DNA of 64,000 nucleotides from Paenibacillus sinopodophylli (GTDB lineage Bacteria; Bacillota; Bacilli; Paenibacillales; Paenibacillaceae), in NCBI RefSeq assembly GCF_005930355.1, contig NZ_VDBO01000002.1:558001-622000 (forward strand). Direction: 5' to 3'. The notes beneath the pieces are model-generated. The model did no database searches, was not told the DNA's origin, and saw nothing but the letters and a program-made list of their open reading frames with translations. Position numbers and translations under genes: made by a program. Below are positions 1-8,509 of the stretch, in pieces. The stretch's first letter is position 1; the number at the start of each line of letters is the position of its first letter.

Positions 1-1
1 T

Positions 2-3000
2 TCTATCGGTCGAGTAATTACGATTTCAAGGTCGACCAGTGGGCATAGCTATATAACTGGATTTACAGTTAAGGATGCAGCTAATAATTTGCTTAACAGC
101 ATGAGTTACGATGTCAGCTATATGAGTACGAACAAAGAAACGACACCAATTTGGCTTAAGAGCTTTATGGCGTTTAGCAACAGAGTCGATCATTATGAAT
201 ATCAAAATACTAGGCTCTTTTATTACCAGTTGAATAAAGTCAAGGATATGCTGACGAATAAATTTGTTAAAGAATACACGTACAAAGATTTAAGTGTTTC
301 GACGGCAGCGCCATTCAATTATGAGGATGATTACTATTTCTTACGAGATAGTAATTTTAGACCCAAACTAGATGTTAATCCCGACTCAGATCAAACCATT
401 GCAACAGACGGCGCAGAAGCTTCGACCGTTATGATGAGAGACTTAGAGACATACGCGGAAATTCAATACTTATTATTGAAGGAAGTAAAAGTAGATACAG
501 GAGTATCAATTAACTATCAATATCGTTCTTATAATAATTTGTGGAGAATGGAAGATAGTCTGAAAAAACGTGAATTCATGCGCGGAACAACGAATCTATA
601 TATTGATAATGATTCGTTAATGTATATTGGGTACCATCAGGTGGCAAGTGTTCACTACTTGTATTACGATACACTTGGTCAATCAAAACTATATACCAAG
701 GATATAAGTGGATATTTACCTAGTGCGATGAATGAGGTCTGGACGCGTCCGAAAGAAGCCGTCGCTAATGAAGAAGGAGGCCACTCTTACCGTTTATTAT
801 ATAGCAGTTCTTATCGAAATGGAGACCGCATTAAAACAGAACAACTCTCCTTAATGGACGGTTTTTATACACAGTTGGATATGTACTACCGTCCAAATGG
901 AAGAGGAAATACATTAAAGATATTGGAGGAAAATAGGAGAAGTTTTAATAATAACTTTACAGATATGACGGAAGGAGATATGAAATACCTGACCGCGCAG
1001 TATGAGGTGACGTCGTACTATTATGAGCCCAATAAGCCGAAGCCTGCGATGGTATTTACTTCAGATAAGGTATTAGGTAATAGCGATCCAAAACCGGCAG
1101 CCGTGAAGAGTTTCATAGATGGATTAACCACAACAATTCCTGCCAATCTAGCGAATTACGTAACTCTTCAAAAAATGACGTATGACAGCTATGGATATCC
1201 TATTGAGGAAATCGACCCACTTGGAAATAAGGTTATCTCCACGTATACTGGCCCGAGGCATCAAATTAGTACTAAGAAAATAGTGGAATCTAATGGATTT
1301 GTTCAATCAGAATCGACATTTGTGTACAATGCTGATGATGTATTAACACAAACGATTAATAAAAGTAACTTTCGTGATCCAATAGATAGCTCAACAAAGT
1401 CGGATAGCATAATTACGAATTATTCTGTGTTTAACCAGTATAAACAACCAACCAAATCTGTGACCACGACGAGTGGGCAACAGTACGCTATGCAACCGAC
1501 GAATACAACTTCGCAATGGTTGTATGATGCCCAAGGGTTGCAAATTACTGAAGAAAGTACACAAGTGAAATTAACTGAAAATGCCGTAGCACAATCGTTA
1601 ACCATTAAATATGAATATGATCAATGGAAACGATTAAGTAAACAAACCTATCCAGATACTAGTTATGTGACTTACGGTTACGATAGTAAGAACCGTTTGA
1701 CATCGGAGACGTATACGCCAGCAGCTAGCCATGCCGCTACTAGTCGTACCACGACGTACGTATATGAAGATAACATCCGAAAGGTAACACAAACGCTGCC
1801 GGATGGAGAACAGATGATTACGTATTACACTCCTTATGGAGAAACAGAGAAACAATCGCGTAAAGTAGGTTCAATCGAGCGGGTATTGGTAAGGAATGAA
1901 CTCGATACCCGAGGGGTACTAATCAAGGCTAAGCTACCATTTGATGATGCAGCACAAAAAATCCAGTACAGCTACAGTATATTTGGAACGCCAAAGGAAG
2001 TTACTTATCCGCTAGGGCAAAAGACGATTACCGCCATATCTAATGCCGTGTACAAAACGGATGGCTCGGCTACGTACTTACAAACAACAACTAAAGTGGA
2101 TTCACCTGACGGGAAAGAGACATGGAGTTATCAAGACCGAATGGGAAGAACGTTGAAAGTTGTAGAGAAAAGTGGTTCTAAAGTGAGAACCACTCAATAT
2201 GAATACACGACTTTAGGACTAGTGTCCAAAATGATAGTTAGTGGTACGGACGGTGTTAGCCAAACCACACTCTATAAATATGATGGACAAGGTAATTTAA
2301 TCTACCTTAAAGATAATAAGGGAATCATTAATAGCTATGTGTACAATCATTTAGGACAAGTCATCTCATCTTCAATTAATGGAGAGGTACAAAAGCAAAC
2401 TAACTATAATGAAGCTGGTTGGTTATTATCTAAAACAGATGCGGCACAAAAGAAAGAGACGTATCAGTATACAAACACGGGTATGCTAAGTGTTTATAAG
2501 GATAATAATGCACAAAGCCATCAATATGCCTACACGCCATATGATGAACTACAACGTGTTTCTATTAAAAATACTGCGGGTACTGAGATATTTTGGAAAG
2601 AATCGACGTATAACCCAACGAGCCGTTTAATCACATCTGTGAGTAATAGTGATAACGAAAACATAGGCTATCAGTATGATGAATGGAAGCGACTAAAGAC
2701 ACAAACGGTTGCCAATAAATCGTATGCAATGGGATATGACAACAAAGATCGTTTACAAACCATTACGTATCCCGATCAAAAGAAAGTAACGTACACATAT
2801 GATCCACTAAATCGTCTCGCGGCGGTTCATTATCCTGGTATGGATACTGTAAGTTACGACTATACGACGAGCATTAATCAGAACAAAACCAATGTAACCT
2901 ACCCAAATGGGATTGTTCAGGAACGTATTGTTAATGCGTTTGGCGAAATCACTTCTTATGAGCAACGCTCTAGTCGACAAGAGTTAAATTGGCTTGAAAC

Positions 3001-4252
3001 ATTAGGCTATGATAGCTTTAGTAATATCAACACCATTAATCGAAATGGCAGTATTGAAACCTTTAAGTATGATGGATTAAATCGGATTGAAGAGGAAGTA
3101 ACGTCACAAGGGTCTAAAAAGTATTCGTATGATGCCAAAGGGAATAGACAAACGGTAGAAGGTGATTTTGCCTTTTCAGGAGTGAATCTAGAAGAGTACA
3201 CATATAATGCGGATAACACACTAAAAACGTATTCTTCATCTGATGGTGTAGAGGCCGAATATAAGTACTATGGAGATGGCTTGCGTGCCAGTAAAGAAGT
3301 GAATCAAGCCTATACCCGATATGTGTATGTGAATGGGCGTATTATCGAAGAGCTTGATAGTAGTGGAACTACAAAAGCTCGTAATATCTGGGGGAATGAA
3401 CTTCTTTATCGGCAAGATGTTACCACGAATAAAGCTGGATATTACTCCTATAACAGTCATGGAGATGTAGTGAAAATTACAGATGCATCTGGAGCTACGT
3501 TGAATGCGTATGAATATGATATATGGGGTAACCTTTCATCTCAGACTGAAGAGAAAATATCTAATCCTTTTAAATACACAGGTGAAGTATATGACGAGGA
3601 AAGTGGGTTGTATTATCTTCGGGCAAGATACTATGATCCGAGTATCGGAAGGTTTATAACTAAGGATACGTATGAAGGGGAGATTACGAATCCGCTAAGC
3701 TTGAATCTGTATACGTATGTGCATAATAATCCGTTGATTTACATTGATCCAAGTGGGCATAAGGTTGAGGTATATGTCGGAGCACATAAAGTAATGAAAA
3801 CGACTTTTAATCATACAAGTATAATCATATTTGTAGATGAAGAAAGTGAGTATTGGGATACTACACTGTTTAAGGGGAATTTCGATGAGGAAAGTGGAAT
3901 GCAATATATGACCATTGGAGCAGGTTCAGTAGATGGCAAATTAGTTGCTGATACAAATAGAAAGCAAGATTTAAAACTAGACATTAAAACAGAAATGATA
4001 TTTTTGGAGGAGACAGATGATGATACAATAACGGAGTTTTTAGAACTCTTGTCTACTTTCCAAGGGAATACAGCAAAAGATCCAATCGATTATGATCTGT
4101 TTCCTAGAAAGAAAGGCGATGGTTACAATTCAAATTCCTTTGTGTCGGGTTTCTTACAAGCGGCAGGATATGATCCCTCAGATTTTCGACCAAAGAAGAA
4201 CCTCCCAGGATACAAAAAACCGGTTCGGAAGTGGTATTATCTATATGATTAA
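2..4252 (+). CDS. Rhs/YD-repeat protein with C-terminal toxin-like tip, 5' partial
   Basis: The reading frame is open to the left edge of the window, so the true start lies outside; the first in-window start-like codon is TTG at 89. Many YD repeats (for example YDGQGNLIYLKD) run to the Rhs core, ending in YDPSIGRFITKDTYEGE and YTYVHNNPLIYIDPSG. Rhs proteins are secreted or surface-exposed shells that deliver a variable C-terminal toxin. Here about 165 residues follow DPSG. They include NHTSIIIF and NSNSFVSGFLQAAG, faintly like a permuted papain-like fold with Ser where Cys is expected, so the activity is unresolved. The small membrane-anchored protein encoded next is the immunity candidate. 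No secretion signal is visible because the 5' end is missing. Confidence 0.93.
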   Translation, partial: SIGRVITISRSTSGHSYITGFTVKDAANNLLNSMSYDVSYMSTNKETTPIWLKSFMAFSNRVDHYEYQNTRLFYYQLNKVKDMLTNKFVKEYTYKDLSVSTAAPFNYEDDYYFLRDSNFRPKLDVNPDSDQTIATDGAEASTVMMRDLETYAEIQYLLLKEVKVDTGVSINYQYRSYNNLWRMEDSLKKREFMRGTTNLYIDNDSLMYIGYHQVASVHYLYYDTLGQSKLYTKDISGYLPSAMNEVWTRPKEAVANEEGGHSYRLLYSSSYRNGDRIKTEQLSLMDGFYTQLDMYYRPNGRGNTLKILEENRRSFNNNFTDMTEGDMKYLTAQYEVTSYYYEPNKPKPAMVFTSDKVLGNSDPKPAAVKSFIDGLTTTIPANLANYVTLQKMTYDSYGYPIEEIDPLGNKVISTYTGPRHQISTKKIVESNGFVQSESTFVYNADDVLTQTINKSNFRDPIDSSTKSDSIITNYSVFNQYKQPTKSVTTTSGQQYAMQPTNTTSQWLYDAQGLQITEESTQVKLTENAVAQSLTIKYEYDQWKRLSKQTYPDTSYVTYGYDSKNRLTSETYTPAASHAATSRTTTYVYEDNIRKVTQTLPDGEQMITYYTPYGETEKQSRKVGSIERVLVRNELDTRGVLIKAKLPFDDAAQKIQYSYSIFGTPKEVTYPLGQKTITAISNAVYKTDGSATYLQTTTKVDSPDGKETWSYQDRMGRTLKVVEKSGSKVRTTQYEYTTLGLVSKMIVSGTDGVSQTTLYKYDGQGNLIYLKDNKGIINSYVYNHLGQVISSSINGEVQKQTNYNEAGWLLSKTDAAQKKETYQYTNTGMLSVYKDNNAQSHQYAYTPYDELQRVSIKNTAGTEIFWKESTYNPTSRLITSVSNSDNENIGYQYDEWKRLKTQTVANKSYAMGYDNKDRLQTITYPDQKKVTYTYDPLNRLAAVHYPGMDTVSYDYTTSINQNKTNVTYPNGIVQERIVNAFGEITSYEQRSSRQELNWLETLGYDSFSNINTINRNGSIETFKYDGLNRIEEEVTSQGSKKYSYDAKGNRQTVEGDFAFSGVNLEEYTYNADNTLKTYSSSDGVEAEYKYYGDGLRASKEVNQAYTRYVYVNGRIIEELDSSGTTKARNIWGNELLYRQDVTTNKAGYYSYNSHGDVVKITDASGATLNAYEYDIWGNLSSQTEEKISNPFKYTGEVYDEESGLYYLRARYYDPSIGRFITKDTYEGEITNPLSLNLYTYVHNNPLIYIDPSGHKVEVYVGAHKVMKTTFNHTSIIIFVDEESEYWDTTLFKGNFDEESGMQYMTIGAGSVDGKLVADTNRKQDLKLDIKTEMIFLEETDDDTITEFLELLSTFQGNTAKDPIDYDLFPRKKGDGYNSNSFVSGFLQAAGYDPSDFRPKKNLPGYKKPVRKWYYLYD

Positions 4253-4330
4253 TCTTTATGATTAAATAAATTTCTATACAGACTGATTTACATGTAAATA
4301 TTGGTAATTTTCAAAAAGTTGAGAAGGAGA

Positions 4331-4735
4331 GTGGTTCTAATAAAAAAAATAATATTAACTATTGTTGTTATTGTATTGGTAATCGTGATTTTCGAAGCCA
4401 TGAGGGTGTTATTAAATCCATTAACACAACCGGAAGAAAAAATAAGAGAAAGAATGTTATCCCAGTTTCCAACGGGCACGCAAATGGAAGGAGTTTTACA
4501 TTTTGTAAGTAATGAGAAAGGTTGGTCGGATTTGAAGATAGATAATACAAACGGTTATTACAAAAATGTGGTTCTTGGGGAGGTTGTAGGTCAAAAACAT
4601 ATATCTATATATATTGGAACATATCGTAATATTAAGAGTTTCTATTTTAAAACAGATGTCCAAATGTTTATTGGTTTTAATGAAAAATCCGAATTAATTG
4701 ATATTCGAGTTAGGAAAATGTCGGATTCCCTATAA
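4331..4735 (+). CDS. Small membrane-anchored protein, candidate immunity protein
   Basis: About 134 residues with one N-terminal hydrophobic segment (IILTIVVIVLVIVIFEA) followed by a soluble domain. No family is recognised. Position directly after an Rhs toxin tip makes an immunity role likely, as is usual for polymorphic toxin loci; this is inference. The start is unclear. A good AAGGAG site at 4324-4329 lies only one base before GTG 4331, while optimal spacing would place the start at an ATA codon at 4340. TTG 4301 is another in-frame possibility but has no ribosome site. Confidence 0.6.
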   Translation: MVLIKKIILTIVVIVLVIVIFEAMRVLLNPLTQPEEKIRERMLSQFPTGTQMEGVLHFVSNEKGWSDLKIDNTNGYYKNVVLGEVVGQKHISIYIGTYRNIKSFYFKTDVQMFIGFNEKSELIDIRVRKMSDSL

Positions 4736-4810
4736 ACAGGATAATAAATTGGTAGGGGCCGTCTTGAAAGTTGGCATCTCTACAAGCAAATAGTACAAAA
4801 AATAAACTCG

Positions 4811-4867
4811 TTAGGTGGCCTTGGTTCTGAATTCTAATGGACTAAGGCCGTTCTCAAATAAAGAGAT
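4811..4867 (-). pseudogene. Remnant of IS3-family transposase OrfB C-terminus
   Basis: On the minus strand a short frame reads NGLSPLEFRTKAT then stop, the typical end of an IS3-family OrfB (family ending ...LSPxEYR...). Nothing recognisable of the transposase lies upstream in that frame, so only the last dozen codons survive. The bases to the left, about 4750-4810, probably hold the old element end. It marks the edge between the Rhs locus and the secretion operon. Confidence 0.45.
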
Positions 4868-4994
4868 GAATAAATGATTATGTGCTCGCTCTAATTATAA
4901 GTTGGTTATGGAGCAGTGAAATTAGTACATTGAACTTAAATCTGTTAGCAAAAATATCTGAGTTTTAAATTTATATACAATCTCTTTGTAAAAA

Positions 4995-5050
4995 ATCATA
5001 CTTTTTGCATACGAAATGCAAACAAAGAGGCGTAAATAAAGAGCTATACT
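4995..5050 (+). promoter_or_regulatory. Shared regulatory element plus -10, copy A (secretion operon)
   Basis: TCATACTTTTTGC, then TACGA, then TGC (ending 5019), then AAC. A -10-like TATACT begins at 5045, exactly 26 nt after the C of TGC. There is no good -35, which suggests an activator-dependent promoter or an unusual sigma factor. Near-identical elements with the same 26-nt offset occur at 32096 and 56769. Confidence 0.7.
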
Positions 5051-5075
5051 AAAAGAGTAGAAAGAGGCGAAACGA

Positions 5076-5106
5076 AAAAGCCGTCAGACCTGTGCTGGCG
5101 GCTTTT
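5076..5106 (+). terminator. Leader hairpin, possible attenuator of the secretion operon
   Basis: AAAAGCCGTCAG (5076-5087) pairs over 12 bp, with one G-U, with CTGGCGGCTTTT (5095-5106) around a 7-nt loop. It lies between the predicted promoter (-10 at 5045) and the first gene (5132), so it would be transcribed in the leader. The following U-tract is short, which fits partial termination. Confidence 0.6.
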
Positions 5107-5131
5107 ACTTGTAGATGGAGGTGACAGTAGG

Positions 5132-6118
5132 TTGCACGTTTTGATTTTAGGATTAGAGGTAAAAGACATACCGCCACCGGCGTACCGGCTGCATGTATGT
5201 AAGGATCAACATGAAGTGGAACGATTGCTCTTGAATATGGCGGTATCTCTGATTGTCATGCCTGAAGCTCTTGCACCTGGTATGATCGAGCGATTAAACG
5301 TATTTGCATCGGAGACTCAGATTGCTGTCGTGGTATCTGAACACAAGCAAGAGAGCGCCAGAGGATGGACGTCAAAAGGCGTAGCATGGGTGTGGCCACA
5401 GAAAAACTGGGAGCAGCACTTAAAGCTCACGTTTGATACGCCAGAGCCTGAACCATCGTACTCAGGCGCAGAGTACCATGCTGAGCACACGTATGATCAA
5501 CCCACCCTGCTCATTGCGGTGGCAGGAGCGTTTGATGGGGCAGGGAGTACGCATCTGTCCTTTGCCATTGCTAATTATTTAGCCAAGCAAGGGAGCGGCA
5601 AGGTGGCGCTGTGGGAGGCCGGACGAAATCCTTGTTTCGAGTATCTCGCCTTTAATCGTACCGGCGAAATGAATACCAAGCCAAGGTTTGAAATGGATAA
5701 GGTGACTTGCTTTAAAGGCTCTGCGGATATTGATTGGGTGGAGTCCTATGCGGAACAGTTTCGCTATTTGATTGTGGATGTGGGAAACCTCAACACAAGT
5801 GAGCATGCGCATCATTTTTTTAGAGCCAATATTCCGGTCCTGGTCGGATCTGGGAGCAGCTGGCGACAACGAGAACTGGCCCAGCTTTGCCGAAAACATA
5901 TTCATAAGCCACAAGAAAAGTGGCGCATTGTTCTTCCTATGGCTTCAGAAGATGCAAGAGATGAACTGGCAGAGGCATTGGCCGGTCGTCAAGTCATCGC
6001 TTTGCCGGTGTGTGATCCTTATCATTTATCGGATGAAGCTGAGGAGGTAATCCAGCGAATGTTACAAATCTCGGTGCGAAAACCAGCTCGATTATTTGGA
6101 CGTTTATTGAAACGTTAG
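5132..6118 (+). CDS. CpaE/TadZ-like protein with degenerate MinD-type ATPase domain
   Basis: 328 residues; TTG start 7 nt after GGAGGTGA (5117-5124). Residues 1-105 resemble a small receiver-like domain (MHVLILGLEV...LIVMPEALAP). From about residue 125 a MinD/ParA-like domain begins with LIAVAGAFDGAGSTHLSFAIA, a deviant Walker A in which the lysines are replaced, and continues with YLIVDVGNL. CpaE/TadZ proteins position pilus or secretion machinery at membranes. It is the first gene of the secretion operon, and a second CpaE-like gene lies in the Tad operon at 33409. A polar targeting role for the secretion apparatus is inferred; ATP hydrolysis is doubtful. Confidence 0.7.
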   Translation: MHVLILGLEVKDIPPPAYRLHVCKDQHEVERLLLNMAVSLIVMPEALAPGMIERLNVFASETQIAVVVSEHKQESARGWTSKGVAWVWPQKNWEQHLKLTFDTPEPEPSYSGAEYHAEHTYDQPTLLIAVAGAFDGAGSTHLSFAIANYLAKQGSGKVALWEAGRNPCFEYLAFNRTGEMNTKPRFEMDKVTCFKGSADIDWVESYAEQFRYLIVDVGNLNTSEHAHHFFRANIPVLVGSGSSWRQRELAQLCRKHIHKPQEKWRIVLPMASEDARDELAEALAGRQVIALPVCDPYHLSDEAEEVIQRMLQISVRKPARLFGRLLKR

Positions 6119-6129
6119 GAGGCGAAGGC

Positions 6130-6813
6130 GTGAGTTATTATTTACGGTATCAGCCCATCGTAGATACAGCAGAACAGACCGTCATTGGCTATGAATCTTT
6201 TGTGAGTGGATCCAGAGGAGAGTCACCAGCAGAACTATTTCGTCGTTATGCGAATCAACTTGCCCGTTTCGATACGGAGCTCATGCAGCTGGCCATACGT
6301 GAAGCCTTGTCTTTGCTAGAGACCGAGCAGCTGCTATTTTTGAACGTACACCCGAAAACATTACTAGCTGGCTTACAGTTACCGGATAAGGATAAGAATC
6401 GATTGGTACTTGAGATTATGGAGAGTACCATTTACAGTGCGCGTATTAAAAGGCAGCTGCAGCAGCTGGCCATGCAAGGATTCACCTTTGCTTATGATGA
6501 TTTTGGCAAGCGAAATGCAAATCTGGACCGATTAATCTCGACTTCCTTTCGGCCCTCTTGGATGAAATTAGATAAGGCTTTTATTTCCGCGCATGCTTCG
6601 CCTCATATCCCACTGATTATCCGCTACACCTTAGAACTCTGCGAACTGCTAGGTATGCAGCTTATTGTCGAAGGCGTAGAGACCAAGGAGCAGCTGGAGC
6701 TGCTGCAGTCCTGTGGCGTACGTTATGCGCAAGGATACTATTTAGGCTTACCACAACGCACAATCAACGGCAGGCAGACAAGTGTGGAGCTGCCCCTACA
6801 ACATGTGAAATAA
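6130..6813 (+). CDS. EAL-domain protein, probable c-di-GMP phosphodiesterase
   Basis: 227 residues, essentially only an EAL domain, with no sensor or membrane segment. The signature E-A-L is E-S-F, but the residues known to matter are present: Glu in YESF, Asn in FLNVHP, Glu in LEIMES, the DDFG motif, Lys in WMKLDK, EGVE, and QGYYLG. EAL enzymes linearise cyclic di-GMP, although some only bind it. GTG start 12 nt after the preceding gene, with GGAGG. Its place inside a secretion operon suggests the apparatus is tied to c-di-GMP level. Confidence 0.85.
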   Translation: MSYYLRYQPIVDTAEQTVIGYESFVSGSRGESPAELFRRYANQLARFDTELMQLAIREALSLLETEQLLFLNVHPKTLLAGLQLPDKDKNRLVLEIMESTIYSARIKRQLQQLAMQGFTFAYDDFGKRNANLDRLISTSFRPSWMKLDKAFISAHASPHIPLIIRYTLELCELLGMQLIVEGVETKEQLELLQSCGVRYAQGYYLGLPQRTINGRQTSVELPLQHVK

Positions 6814-6881
6814 GCGATTTGCTCGTAAACAGGGTGAGTCGTTTTTTTTATGCGAAAAAACAGAGAGAGGGGGTGAATACA

Positions 6882-7676
6882 TTGAACAAAGCAGGACATG
6901 TCGCATTAGGTGTGGCTGCCGGATCCGTACTGCTTTCCTTTTGGCCAAGCGGAGCTATCACCTCATCTGTCGTCTACATCTTAGCGGTAGCGGTGGGGAG
7001 CTTGGCACCAGACCTGGACCATAAGACGAGTACAGCCAGCAACCTCATCCAGCTCTCCACCAAAAATCGACGCTTCGCACAGTCACTTGGGTCGCTACTC
7101 CTTCTCCTTGCAGCTGCGCTATGGGGGCTGCCTAGACTTGGAATCGAAGTAGATGAAGGATGGGTGAGGAGTGCGCCGCTATGGGCCGCTGCAGGCGCGA
7201 TGAGCTTTTTACTAGCTAAGCTACGCAGTTTGGTCTTGCTAGGCGTAGGAGCCTTATTACTGGCGGCATACGCAATCTATGATTGGCACTGGTTCACAGC
7301 GCTTGCAGGAGGGGCACTGCTTTTATTGCCTATGGTGAAGCATCGGGGGATTATTCATACGCCAGAGTTTGCACTAGCATTAAGTGTTGGCGCGTATGCG
7401 TATGCGCAGCAAAGTGAGCTATGGATGGTGCAAGCCATCAGCATGGGTCTGATCGTAGGCTGGTGGGCTCATTTGGTTGGTGACCTGTTTGGCCGTGAGG
7501 GGATCAGCTCGTTATTTAGCAAAAGAGTCCACCTTGCGTTTCGCCTCTTTGATAATGGCGGCATAGGGGAGCGGATGCTAGCCAAGCTGTGCTGGGGCGT
7601 GAGCATATTATGCTGGATTCTACTCGTTGTACCGGTATCTTGGAAAATAGATCGATTATCAGCCTTATTCCTATAA
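6882..7676 (+). CDS. YdjM/DUF457-like metal-dependent membrane hydrolase
   Basis: 264 residues from TTG 6882, preceded by GAGAGGGGGTGA; the frame extends upstream but without a better ribosome site. Several membrane segments are present. The family motifs are GHVALGVAAGS, PDLDHKTS and KHRGIIHTPEF, plus WWAHLVGDLF; their His and Asp residues probably bind metal. YdjM-like proteins are inner-membrane proteins of poorly known reaction. It is unusual as a partner of secretion genes, and no specific substrate can be given. Confidence 0.78.
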   Translation: MNKAGHVALGVAAGSVLLSFWPSGAITSSVVYILAVAVGSLAPDLDHKTSTASNLIQLSTKNRRFAQSLGSLLLLLAAALWGLPRLGIEVDEGWVRSAPLWAAAGAMSFLLAKLRSLVLLGVGALLLAAYAIYDWHWFTALAGGALLLLPMVKHRGIIHTPEFALALSVGAYAYAQQSELWMVQAISMGLIVGWWAHLVGDLFGREGISSLFSKRVHLAFRLFDNGGIGERMLAKLCWGVSILCWILLVVPVSWKIDRLSALFL

Positions 7677-7751
7677 AACTCCTATAAAAAAACGGGGAAT
7701 GAGGGTTATTTTCGAGGGGAATCACAACAAGTCCTATAAAAATCCTACAAA
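7669..7751 (+). repeat. Two pairs of TCCTATAAA direct repeats, 11-bp period
   Basis: TCCTATAAA occurs at 7669, 7680 and 7732, with TCCTACAAA at 7743. Each pair is offset by exactly 11 bp, and the pairs lie 63 bp apart, near whole turns of the helix. They sit in the gap before the small membrane-protein gene at 7770, consistent with a regulator site. Confidence 0.5.
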
Positions 7752-7769
7752 CGAAGGGTGTTTTTAACC

Positions 7770-8171
7770 ATGAAAATGAAAAAATGGCTCGTTTCGCTAG
7801 TGGCTATGCTGATGATCTGGATGTTACCTGTAATGGCTTATGCGGCAGATGATAATCCCATCACCAAAATTAAGAAGTATTTCAAGTTTGATTGGAAAAT
7901 TCTTGATGGACTAGGTTTCATGTTTTATCTCATTATGATTCCCATCTCGTTTATGATCATTTTCCTACTCATCTACAGCCTTTATGACATTATCCGTTTT
8001 GGTATACGAGTCAAACGCGCAAAAGCCAGCTTGAATGATAAAAAGTTTTGGATTGAAGCCGGTGTTGTGTTTCTCATTATCTTCTTTTTCTTCTCTGGCC
8101 TATTCCTTGACTTCTTGGAGCAAGTATATACCTGGACGAGCAATCAAGATATCACGTCTACCACACCATAA
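7770..8171 (+). CDS. Small secretion-system membrane protein with signal peptide (VirB2/TcpD-like position)
   Basis: 133 residues from ATG 7770, with GAAGGG upstream. The N-terminus is a clear signal peptide (MKMKKWLVSLVAMLMIWMLP, then AYAA). Two further hydrophobic segments flank a basic stretch (RVKRAKASLNDKKFW). This layout, signal plus two transmembrane helices with a short positive loop, resembles VirB2-type pilins or the small TcpD-like proteins of Gram-positive conjugation systems. The next gene has the same two-helix plan. The family is not firmly identified. Confidence 0.65.
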   Translation: MKMKKWLVSLVAMLMIWMLPVMAYAADDNPITKIKKYFKFDWKILDGLGFMFYLIMIPISFMIIFLLIYSLYDIIRFGIRVKRAKASLNDKKFWIEAGVVFLIIFFFFSGLFLDFLEQVYTWTSNQDITSTTP

Positions 8172-8509
8172 TGGAGCATTTAACCGCTGAAACGTCTAAA
8201 GGCTACTTAGAGAAGATGAAAAAAATGTATGCCATAGATGTTAGCCAGTTGGGGGTGCTGGAATGGGTGCTCGTAATCGCGGGCACCTTTGCCACACTCT
8301 TATCAACCGCTGCCTTCGTGTATTGGGTGTACAAGATCATTTTATTTTTATGGCAAGTAAAGCTTGGTAAGACCGATTTGAAAAACTCGCATTTTTGGAA
8401 GCGAATGAGTGTAGCACTAGCCATTATTATGCTTTTTATGACTTCGGGGCTCTTTGCGATCATCGAGGGGATTTTTAATGTATTGCGGAAATCGGGGTGG
8501 ACAATGTGA
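8171..8509 (+). CDS. Two-helix membrane protein of the secretion apparatus
   Basis: 112 residues; its ATG shares the last base of the preceding stop codon, so translation is probably coupled. Two transmembrane segments (LEWVLVIAGTFATLLSTAAF and MSVALAIIMLFMTSGLFAI) bracket KLGKTDLKNSHFWKR. That linker resembles the linker of the previous protein (KRAKASLNDKKFW), which suggests the two arose by duplication. It lacks an obvious cleavable signal. Its role as a small membrane component is inferred from the operon. Confidence 0.62.
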   Translation: MEHLTAETSKGYLEKMKKMYAIDVSQLGVLEWVLVIAGTFATLLSTAAFVYWVYKIILFLWQVKLGKTDLKNSHFWKRMSVALAIIMLFMTSGLFAIIEGIFNVLRKSGWTM

